Positions 1 through 11,400 of a stretch of 64,000 bases of DNA are shown one piece after another. The position numbers and the translations under genes are program-made. Position 1 is the stretch's first letter; every line of letters starts with the position of its first letter. The notes under the pieces are model-generated. The model was not told the origin of the DNA. It ran no database searches and saw only the letters and a list, made by a program, of their open reading frames with translations. This DNA comes from Notospermus geniculatus (Eukaryota; Nemertea; Pilidiophora; Heteronemertea; Lineidae): positions 1 through 64,000 of the forward strand of contig NMRB01001154.1 of assembly GCA_002633025.1 (NCBI GenBank). Reading direction: 5' to 3'.

Positions 1-2445
1 TGGGCCTTTCTGTTGTAGCCTCAGTTGTAACAGTAGGAGATGTAGTCGGAGCCGAGCTTGGCATGGTTGAAGGTGCCTGTGTAGTGATTCCGCTAGTCGA
101 GTGTCTCTCACTTGTCCTGAAGGTTAGCTGTTCAGGACTGGTTGTGGGTTCTTCACTTGCAGTCGTCGGTTGCGGCGATGTAGACGGTGGTCTCTTTGAA
201 GTTGTCACAGACGTCACCGTTGCCTTTGCCTCAGTTGTCAAAGGAACGTCTCTCCGTGCAGTAGTCTCTGAAATCGCAGTTGTTATTGTGTCAGTTGTTA
301 TTGGCACCTCGCTTGGCTTGGAAGCCTCTGAAGTCACAGTTTTTATTCGCTCGGATGTCACAGAAACGCCTGTCTTTGCAGTAGTCTCTAAAGTAACAGT
401 TGATATTCGCTCAGATGTCACTGAAACTTCTCTTCTTGAAGCCACCTCTGAAGTTACAATTTCTATTGCTTCAGTTGTCACAGGAACGTCTCTTCGTGTT
501 GTGGTCTCTGCAGTCGCAGTTGTAATTGCAGCCGTCGTTACGGGGACCTCTCTGGTTGCAGTTGTCCCTGACGTCGCAGATGTTATTCCCTCAGTTATCA
601 CAGGAACATCTCTCGCTGCAGTAGTCTCAAATGTCGAAGTTGTTATACCCTCAGATGTCACGGGAATTTCTCTCGTTGAAGTAGCAGTTGTTACGGCCTC
701 AGTTGTTACAGGAACCTCACTGGTTGCACTGGGCTCCGACGTGGAAGCCTTTACCGTCTCGGTTGTAACAGGAATCTCTCTAGCTATTGTGGTCTCTATA
801 ATTGCAGATGTTAATGGCTCAGTTGTTTCAGGAATCGTTCTTGTGGCAGTAGTTTCTAAAGCCGTAGTTGTTATTTCCTTAGTTGTCGCAGTGACATCTC
901 TCGTTGCAGTACCCTCTGAAGTCACTGTTGTTATTTTCTCGGTTGTTACAGGAAGCTCTCTTGTTGCAGTCGTCTCTGCCATTGCAGTTGTTGTTCCCTC
1001 AGTTGCCAGAGGAACCTCTCTACTTGCAGTAGTCTCCGAAGTCACCGCTGTTATTGCCTCGGTTGTTAGAGGAATCTCACTTGTCACCCTGGTCTCTGAC
1101 GTCGCTTCTGTTACTGCCTCGGTTGTTACAGGAATCTCACTTGTCACCCTGGTCTCTGACGTCGCTTCTGTTACTGCCTCGGTTGTTACAGGAATCTCAC
1201 TTGTCACCCTGGTCTCTGACGTCGCTTCTGTTACTGCCTCGGTTGTTACAGGAATCTTGCTTGTTGCTGTGGCCTCAATCGTCGCAGCTGTAATTCCCTC
1301 AGTTGTTACCGAGATATCTCTTTTTGTAGTTCTCTCGGCCACAGTGGCCTCCGGCGCCACTGTTGATATTGTCTCGGAAGTTACAGAAACCTCTCGTGTT
1401 GGAGTCGTCTCGGCGACCCTCGACACAGGTGTTAACGCCTCGGATGTAGTTTGAAGCTCACTTGTTATAGGTGACACTGAAGTCGAAGTTATTATTGCCT
1501 CAGTTGTGGCAACACCCAGAGTCCCTTCCACTGTTGGGGTCGATGGGACAGTTGTCACAGGGACGTACCTCTCAGTCTTTTCCGAGGTACTTTCCATCAC
1601 TGTCGCCCGAGTTGTGACTGGACCCTCTGCTGAAGTGGTATGCTCCTTTGCAGTTGTTATTGCTTCAGTCGAAACGGGAATCTCCCTCTCTGTTGTAGTC
1701 CCTGATGTTATTTCCTCAGTTTTCGGGATCAATTCTGTTGCAGTGGTCTCTAAAGTCGCAGTCGTTTTTGCCTCCGTTGTTCCAGGCCTCTCGCTTGTCG
1801 TAGTAGTCTCTTCTACAGTAGAAGTATATTCTGATGATGCGGTCGATGGCTCGGTTGATACAGAGACCGCTTTTTCAGTACTTTCAGAAATACCTTCTAC
1901 GACTGGCGTTGCTGTCCGAGTTGTGACCAGGACTTCCCCTGATGTGGTAGTCTCTTCCGTAGCTGCTGTTAATACGGTCGATGGCTCGGTTGATACAGAG
2001 ACCCCTCTTTCAGTACTTTCAGAAATGCCTTCTACGACTGGCTTTGCTGCCCGAGTTGTGACCGGGACTTCCCCTGATGTGGTAGTCTCTTCCGCAGCTG
2101 CTGTTGATGTTGGTATCTCACTGGTCGCTTTAGCCTTTGTCGTTTGGATAGTTTCGGCAACAGTGGTCGTCTCATCCGTCGTTGCTGAAACCTCGCTAGT
2201 AGCTGCAGATGGTGCTTTGGAAATCATCCCAACTTTGGTCGTTGGCTCTTCAGTTGTTACAGAGACTATTGGCACCTTTGTAGAAACCTTTTCGAATGTT
2301 GTACTCCTTTCATATTCCAAGGTTTGTATCTCAGTTGAAAGAGGGCTGGTAACACTTTTGTCAGTGTGAGTTGGTGTCATTTCTGTCGTAGTTATCAGTT
2401 CTGGTGTTGCTGAGTATACAAGCTCACCCTCTGTGGTAACCACAA
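1..2445 (-). CDS. Exon 23: mucin segment 6, partial
   Basis: At least 2,445 nt, open to the window edge. It starts VVVTTEGELVYSATPELITT in phase 1, passes through a less regular Thr/Ser region (1500-2400), then the 20-residue repeat. The last complete codons in the window read APTTSPTVTTEATTERP. It continues off the left edge, so the C-terminus is not visible. Confidence 0.85.
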
Positions 2446-5400
2446 CTGAAAGATACACATTCGTACATGTCGTAGTGTAATTACTGGAACACAAAAGTAA
2501 TTAAAATTTGACAAAAAACGTAGTTTACCTGATATAGCTAATATTAATCCAAACAAAAACATCATGAGACTTTACCAAATTCCTTCATATAAAACATCCT
2601 GCTAGTTACATGTTGTGTTTTATAAATCATTCCTGATCTTGGCGATCATCGTTATGGAGCAAATGTGAGCTACGGTTGAATTTACGTATAGAGGAATCGA
2701 CTTTTGCCAGCTTACACAATCGATCAACACTTGTTTCAATGGTAGTTTAAGGCATTTAGTAGTTAAATTGCGCGCATTGATTATTACTACTACAGTAAAC
2801 TTTTCCGAGAGTTCACTCTGTAAACAAAGCCATTTTTTTAATTAAAAGAGCATGAAGAGGTCAGTGTTGCACTTTCAGGCATGGAGTATTGTTTCAACAA
2901 TTTTGAAAATATACATGTACACGATCGAAAGTGCCTTGTGTTTTTTTTCGCTCAATGATGGATAAACGTGTTAAAGTACACGTATGCCGCTGGTTTGGGA
3001 TAGGCTACAACGCACGTGATGCAATTCTGGCAAATTAATGAAACCGGAAGTTCAAAAACCGTAGAAAAATAACTCGAACAAAGTGTTCACATATTAAAAC
3101 TGAAAATAGGCAGATAATGAAATAATGAAAGCTGGACTGGACCAATGTCAATTTCGGTCTTATCAATTCTACTTACCCGGTGTTGTAGCTTCATCAGTTG
3201 AAGTTGTCTCCATCTCAGCTGTCGAAAATTCCTCCGGCGTGGTAGGAGACGTCGGGAAAATGATACGATATCGGATATTAAACGCTGAAAATAAAAAGTG
3301 AATCTGATGGTAATTTCCTTGTGCACGTTTCCAAACGTAAGATATTTCAGCATTGCCTTTAACAATTTCTGCATAAGCGGGGAATTATAGAAAAACTAGG
3401 GTGAACAAACCTGGTGCGAAACCCCAAGTTGACAAATGCCATAACTGCATCCATCATTCACATTTTAACCATTCGCCGTAATCGGCCACTTCCTATTATG
3501 GTCATTAATCAACATCATCGACCATTCACCATCCAACTTCTGCGAATCGGCCATTCACCAGTATCAGCAAACTGCAAATCAGTCATTTACCAACTGCGAA
3601 TCGGACTTCCAACATTTCTTCGAATCTGCACCATAACTTCAAATGCCTTGGTAACTCACTTTTGCTGTCAACTGGGTATCCCTCATAACGTATGGTCTGT
3701 GCCCTTGTCTCCACTTCCTTTATGAGTCCTTGCACATCTGTAGTCTTTTTATAGAATGTTAAATGGTACACAGTACTGCCCTTGCTGCAACACGACATGA
3801 TGCATAATTAACAATCTTACTGAAAATTAGAGGGCCTGTTTGCTCAAAAAAACCTCTTATAAAGAAGCGTGAGATGTTAACGATTTACAAAAAAAGTCAG
3901 ATTTGCCGCTCTCCCCTAATACCTAATGGATAAAACACATACCTGATATCAGTTACGAAACATTTCCTGGAAGGGTCGAAAACCGGGCATACCTGGTAGA
4001 TGAGAAAATAATCAATATTTTTTTTCTGGGAATCCAAAGAAAGAGAGAGCACAAAAGTCGACACACATAATGATGAATGATAGGAAGTCAACTTCCAAAA
4101 TTTCCCAAATTTTCGACCCCAACCGGGGTCTTCCTCAGGCACTTTTCAGGATGGAACTCCAGAAAGGCCCTCTTAAAAAGAAGTTAAAGATGTTAACGAT
4201 TTGTACAAAAAAGCTTTTCTGGAGTTCCATACTGAAAACTGCCTGAGGAAGACCCGGTTGGGGTCGAAAATTTGCGACATTTTGGAAGTTGACTTCCTAC
4301 ATCCTTCATCTTTTTTTCCGGGAAGATATACATGTATATACCTATATGTAGATGCTGTGAGTGAAAGTTTTCGATTTGTCGTATGCCGAAAAAAATGGCT
4401 ACAAATTACAAATTACAAATTACTGTGAAAGGTGGCTAACTTCTTTTTTAGTGCTTTTGCATCTACATGTAAATCGATTAAGAAAAAAAACTAAGTGATT
4501 CTGAACTTACTTTGTCTGCGAAACGGGTTGCCTCATCTTTCCATGCCGGCGATGATTTATCTGACAGCTTCGCGTCGAATGGTTTGTCTGTTTTTAGATC
4601 GATTTGGATCACAACTGGAATAGTTTGTAAAGCCTATGTTATAAGCAAGTATAGACAGAGCAGCGGTTTTTCGTGTTACGTGCTTTCTCGGGTCTTGTAT
4701 TTTCCTTCTTAATTTTAAGGGAAACTCATGAAAGATTAACAGGTTTCACAGGTGAAAGAGACATAGCTTCCTACTGGACTCAACCGACGGACCCTCGCAT
4801 GAGGCATCAATCGCCAGCACTTAGGGGCAGCACGCCTTAACCACTAGGCCAAATCCCTATCTTCAAAAAAGATGGTTCAATGGCCCATGTTTAAACGAGG
4901 CGTCCATCAGTACCCTGCGAGTAGTCCAAACAATCTCCGAACCCAAACAGTTTTATGTTATGCGAGGGGTCACATTAAAGGAGATACAAGTAAAGAATAT
5001 GAAATAGAAATCGGGTTTCTTTGGTGAAAGACATTGCTTCCTACCAGATTCGAACCCACGGACCCTCGCCTGAGGCATTAATCGCCAGCACTCAGGGGCA
5101 GCACGCCTTAACCACTAGGCCGAATCCCCATCTTCAAAAAGATGGTTCAGTGACCTATGTTAAAGGAGGCGTCCCTCAGCACCATGCGAAACTCACCTAG
5201 TAAAATTTCACCGGCCAGGGTTTCGACTGTGGCACGTTCAGTATACTCTGTAGAAAGATCTTTTGTTGCGACATCAGTCACAAAAGTTGTAGTCACCAAT
5301 TCTGGAGTAATTTTCACTCCTGTGGTCATTTCAGTTGAGGCAGTGGTCCCGGCAGTCGACCTCTCCGTGGTCGTGGATGCCTCAGGTGTCACTGGAGGTT

Positions 5401-8400
5401 TCGTTGTTGCAGTGATTGCTTCAGTTCTTACAGTTAGGTGTTCCTCACTTGTTGCACTGGTCTCTGACGTCGCAGTCCTTACCGCCTCGGTTGTGACAGC
5501 GATCTCCCTCACTGCAGTCGTCCCTGCAACCGTAGGTACTATTTCCTCAGTTGTTGCAAGCACGTCTCTCCTTGCAGTAGTCCCAGAAGTCGCCGTTGTT
5601 GTTGCCTCGGTCGTCACAGGAATTCCGCTTGTTGCGATGGTAGCTGGTGGTGTCATAGGAATTTTGCTTGTTTCAATGGATTCCAACGTCGCAGTTGATA
5701 CTGCCTCGGTTGTAACAGCGATCTCTCTTGCGCCGGTCGTCCCTGCAAACGTAGGTATTATTTTCTCCGTTGTCGCAGGCACGTCTGTCCTTGCAGTAGT
5801 CCCAGAAGTCACTGTTGTTATTGCCTCAGACGTAAGCATCTCGCTGGTAGAAGTCGTCGCTGAAGTCGCCGTTGTCATTGCCTCGGCCGTCACAGGAATT
5901 TCGCTTGTTGCAATTGTCTTTGACGTAGGAGCTGTTGTTTCCTCAGTGGTCACTGGAACATCTCTCGGTGCAGTAGTCTCAAATGTCGAAGTTATTATTC
6001 CGTCAGATGTCACAGGAACTTCTCTCGTTGAACTTGCCTCGGAAGTCAGAATTGTTTGTGCCTTAGTTGTTAGGGGGACCTCGCTTGTTGCCCCTGTTTC
6101 TGATGTTGCAGTCCTTACCGCCTCGGTTGTGAAAGGAATCTCCCTAGCTGCAGTCGTCCCTGAAACTGGCGTTGTTATTCCCTCAGTTGTGGCTGGCATG
6201 TCACTCTTCGAAATAGTCTCTGAAGTCATAGTAGTTATTGCCGCGGTGGTTACAAACACCTCGCTTGTTTTGGTAGCCTCTGAAGCTCCAGTTGGTATTC
6301 GCTCAGTGGTCACAGGAGCCTCTCTCATCGAAGCAGCCTCCGAAGTCACAGGTGTCACTGCCTCTGCTGTTGTTACAGGACCCTCGCTCGTTGCCCTGGT
6401 CTCTGATGTCGCAGTTGTTGTTTCCTCAGATGACACAAGAAATTCTCTTGTTGAAGTGCCCTCTGAAGTCAGAGTTGACACTCGTTCGGTTGTCAAAGGA
6501 ACGCCTGTCATTTCAGTTGTACTAGAAGTTGCCGTTATCATTGCCTCGCTAGTCACAGGAATTTCGCTTGTTCCAATGGTTTCCGATGTCGCAATTGTTA
6601 CTGCCTCGGTTGTAACAGGAATCTCTCTAGCTCCAGTCGTCCTTGAAACTGTAGGTGTTATTTCCTCAGTTGTTGCAGGCATGTCTGTCCTGGCAGTAGT
6701 CCCAGAAGTCGCAGTTGTTATTGCCTCGGACGTGACAAGCATCTCGCTGGTAGAAGTCGTCTCTGAGGTCGCCGTTGTCATTGCATCAGTCGTCACAGGA
6801 ATTTCGCTTGTTGCGATGGTAGCAGGTGTTGTTACCTCAGTTGTCACCGGAACATCTCTCACTGCAGTAGTCTCAAAAGTCGAAGGTGTTGTTCCCTCAG
6901 ATGTTACGGGAACTTCTCTAGTTGAACTCGCTTCGGAAGTCAGAATAGTTCTTGCCTCAGTTTTTAGCGGGACCTCGCTTGTTGCACCTGTTTCTGACGT
7001 CACAGGCCTTACCGCCTCCGTTGTAACAGGAATCTCTCTAGCTGCTGTCGTCCCTGAAACTGTACTTGTTATTTCCTCAGTTGTTGCAGGCACGTCTCTC
7101 TTTGGAGTAGTCTCTGAAGTCTGAATAGTTATTGCCTCGGTTGTTGTGGAAGGCAACTCGCTTGTTTTAGAAGCCTCTGAAGTCAAAGTTGCTATTTTCT
7201 CAGATGTCACAGGAACTTCTCTCGTTGAGGAAGTCATAGTTGTCATTGCCTCGGTTGTGATAGGAATATCTGTCCGTTCAGTCTGCCTTGAAGTTGCTGT
7301 TGTTATTCCCTCAGCCGTGCCAAGAATCTCGCTTGTTCCAGTGGTCCTTGACGTCACCGTTGCCATTTTCTCACTTGTTACAAAAATCTCTCTCGCAACA
7401 GTAGGCGCTGATGTCGGCATTGTCGTTGCCTCGGTTGTCACAGGAACGTCTGTTTGTTCAGTAGTCCTTGAAGTCGCAGTTGTTATTCCCTCAGCCGTGC
7501 CAAGAATCTCACTTGTTGGAGGTGTCCTGGACGTCGCTGTTTCTTCAGTTGTTACAAAAATTTCTCTTGCAACAGTAGTTCCTGAAATCGGCGTTGTCAT
7601 TGCCTGGGTTGTCACAGGAATTTCGCTTGTTCCAGTAGCCTCTGACGAAGTAGCTGTTGTTTCCTCAGTTGTCAGAGGAACATATCTCGTTGATGTAATC
7701 TCAAAGGTCGAAGTTGTTATACCCTCAGATACCTCAGGAACTTCTCTCGTTGAACTAGCCTCAGAAGTAGGAATTGAAAGTGCCTCGGTTGTGAGAGGAA
7801 CCTCACTTGTAGCACTGGTCTCTGACGTCACAGTTTTTATTGCCTCGGTTGTAACAGTGATCTCTCTGACAGCAGTGGTCTCTGAAACCGTAGATGTTAT
7901 TTCTTCGCTCGTTGCAGCCTGGTCTGTCCTTGCAGTAGTCTCTGAAGTCGCAGTTGTTATTGCCTCGGTTATGAGAGACACTTCGCTTGTTTTGGAAGCC
8001 TCTGGACTCACACTTGTTATTTGTTCAGATGTCACAGGAACTTCTCTCAACGTAGTTACCTTCGAAGTCATGGTTGCCGTTGGCTCGGTTGACACCAGGA
8101 CGTCTGTCCCTTCAGTCGCTGAAATCACCGTTGGTATTACACCGGTTGTCACAGGAACTTCCCTTGCTACAGACGTTTCTGCAGTTTCTGGTGTCATTGC
8201 CTCGGTTGTCAGCGGAAGTTCGCTTGTTGCAATGATCTCTGGCGTAGCAGATGTTGTTACCTCAGTTGTCACGGGAGTATCTCTCGGTGCGGTAGTCTCA
8301 AAGGTCGAAGTTGTTATTCCCTCAAATGTCACAGGAACTTCTGTCGTTGAACTTGCCTCGGAAGTCAGAGTTGATAGTGCCTCGCTTGTGACAGGAACCT

Positions 8401-11400
8401 CGCTTGTTGCACTGGTTCTTGCGACAACTGAAGTCTCAGTCCTCATTGCCTCGGTTGTGACAGCAATTTCTCCAGCTGTAGGCGTTCCTGAAACCGTAGG
8501 TATTGTTTCCTCAATTGTTGCAGGTACGTCCCTCCTTGCGGTAGTCCCTGGAGTCACTGTTATTTGCTCAGATGTCAGAGGAACGTCTCCCGTTGTAGAA
8601 ACCTCCGAAATCATAGATGTCATTGCCTCGGTTGTCACAGGGACGTCTGTCCGTTCAGTCGTCCTGGAACTCACCGTTGCTCTTGCCTCAGCCGTGGCAA
8701 GAATCTCGCCGGTTGCAGTGGTCATTGATGTCACCGTTGCAATTTCCTCAGTCGTTGAAATCGCCGGTGTCATTGACTGTGTTGTGACTGGCAAATCACT
8801 CGCTGCCGTAGTCTCCGTAGTCGCTGTTGTCATTGCCTCGCTTGTCACAGGAACTTTGACTGTTCCAATGGTTTCTGACGTCGCGGTCTTTACCACCTCG
8901 GTTGTAACAGGAATATCTCTAGCTGCAGTCGTTCCTGAAACCATACTTGTTATTTCCTCAGTTGTTGCAATCACGTCTCTCCTTGCAGTAGTACCAGGAA
9001 TCACTGTTGTTACTGCCTCTGAAGTGACAAGAATCTCGCTGGTAGAAGCAGTCTCTGAGGTCGATGTTGTCATTGCTTCGGTCATCACAGGAATTTCGCT
9101 TGTTGCAGTGGTCTTTGACGTAGCAGCTGTTGTTTCCTCAGTGGTCACAGGAACATCTCTCGGTGCAGTAGTCTCAGAAGTCGAAGTTGAACTAACCTCG
9201 GAAGTCAAAATTGCGTGTGCCTCTGTTGTTACCGGGACCTCGCTAGTTGCACTGGTCTCTGACGTCGCAGTCCTTACTGCCTCGGTTGTAACAGGAACCT
9301 TCCTAGCTGCAGTCGTATCTGAAATTGGCGTTGCTATTTCCTCAGTTGTTGCAGTAGTCTCGAACTTCGAAGTTGTTATTCCCTCAGATACCTCAGGAAC
9401 TTCTGTCGTTAAAGTAGTCTTTGAAGTCAGAGCTGTTGGGGCCTCGGTTGTTACAGGACCTTTGCTTGTTGCAATGGCCTCTGATGCCACAGTTACTGCC
9501 TCGGTTGTAACAGGAATCTCTCTAACTGCTGTGGTCTCAGTTACTGCCTCAGTTGTTTCAGGAATCTGCCTTGTTGCAGGAGTCTCTGGTGCCGAAGTTG
9601 TTCTCTCACTTGTTACAGGAATATCTCCCATTGAAGTACTCTCAAAAGTCGAAGGTGATGCCTCGATTGTTGCAGGAGCCTCGCTTGTGGCTATGGTCTC
9701 TGGCGTACCAGATGTTACTGATTCAGTTGTAACAGGAATTTTTCCAGCCACTGTGGTCTCTGAAGTTGCGGATGTTATAGCTTCAGTTGTTGGTCCTTCT
9801 GTCGGGACAGGAACATCTCTTCTTGACGTAGTCTCCAAAGTCACGGTTGTTTCCTCGGATGTGGCAGGAACCACGCTTTTTGCACTGGTCTCTGGCGTTT
9901 CCGCTGTAATCGTTTCGGTTGTAACGGGAATTGTTCTCCCTGCAGTGGATTCTAAAATTTCAGATGTTGAAGGCTCAGTTGTTTCAAGAACCTGTGTTGT
10001 AGCAGGAGTCTCAAGAGCCACTGTTGCAGGTGTCTCGAGAGCTGCAGTCGTTGTTTCCTCAGATGTCAGAGCAACATCTGTTGCTCCAGTAGTCTCAAAA
10101 GTCGAAGTTCTTATTCTTTCAGACGCCACAGAAATTTCTCTCGTTGCAGTAACCTCTGGAGTCACAGCTGTGGGTGTCTCGGTTTTTACAGGAACCTCGC
10201 TTGTTGCGCTTGTCCCTGACGTCGCAACTATAACTGCTTCGGTTGTAACAGAAATCTCTCGAGCTACTGTGGTTTCTAAAATCGCAGAGGTTATTGGCTC
10301 AGTTTCAGGAATCGTTCTTGTTGCAGGAATCTCTGAAGATAAAGTTGTTATTTTCTCGGTAGTTACTGGCAATTCACTTGTCGCAGTGGTCTCTAACGTG
10401 GTAGTTGTTGTTCCTTCGATTGTCGCCGTCGTCTCTGAAGTTGTCCTTGCCTCGGTTGTCACAGGAGCCTCGCTTGTTGCACTGGTCCCTGACGTCGCAG
10501 TCGTTACCTTTTCGGTTGTAACAGGAATCTCACTAGCTACTGTTGTCTCTAGAATGGCAGATGTTATTGGCTCAGTTGTTGCAGAAACCTCTTTTATTGC
10601 AGTAGACTGCGAAGCCGCAGATGTTGTTTCCTCAGTTGTCACAGGGACGTCTGTCCTTGCAGTAGTCTCTGAAGTCGCCGCGGTTGCCTCAGTTGTGAGA
10701 GGTACCACGCTTTTCGCGCTAGTCTCTGACGTTGCAGTTGTTACCGGCTCGGTTGTAACAGAAATCTCTGTAGCGACTGCGGTCTCCAAAATTTCCTCAG
10801 TTGTCGCAGGGATTTCTCTCGTTGCGGTAGCCTCTGAAGTCACAGCTGTTATTTCCTCGGTTGTTACTAGCAATTCTTTTGTTGGAGTGCTTTCTGACCT
10901 TGTCGTTTTTGTTTCCTCGGTTGTCACAGGAACGTCTCTCCATGCAGTAGTCTCTAAAATTGCGTCAGTTATTACTGGAACGAAAGTTTTTGCACTGGTC
11001 TCTGTCGACTCTGTGGTTGCCGCCTCGGTTGTGACAGGAATCTCTCTACCTACTGTGGTCTCTAAAATTGCAGTTGTTTGAAGTTCAGTTGTTTCAGGTT
11101 TGAAAATCGTCGTTGTCATTGCCTCAGTTGTTACAGGAATCTCGCTTGTTTCAATGGTCTCAGACGTCGCAGTTGTTTTTTCCTCAGGAACGTCACTTGC
11201 TACCGTACTTTCAGGTTCCGTCGCCTTCGGCGTCGCTGATGTTATTGTCTCGGGTGCTACGGTTATCTCTGCAGTTGCAGTAGGCTCGGTTATTCTGGGC
11301 TTTGAAGTCACAGCTGTTAATGCATCTGGTGAAATGGGAAGCTCACTTGTTACAGTGGACTCTGAAAGCCAAAGTTATTACAGTCTGATTTGCCCGATAG

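Noticed and set aside
2446-2475. Alternative acceptor TTCCAG near 2470 for exon 23
   Set aside because: It places the downstream mucin repeat out of frame with exon 22; TCTTTCAG at 2446-2448 keeps phase 1.
4741-5190. Functional tRNA-Leu/Ser genes
   Set aside because: A and B boxes are present but the acceptor stem does not close and the two copies share long non-tRNA flanks, so SINEs fit better.
7146-11081. Plus-strand 1,311-codon Val-rich open frame (and similar ones at 63-1454, 5157-7124, 14612-16453, 36908-38980)
   Set aside because: They are mirror frames of the mucin repeats: no start context, no splice links, no signal or domain, and they break at exon 18's edges. The minus strand has phased splice sites and SEA exons.
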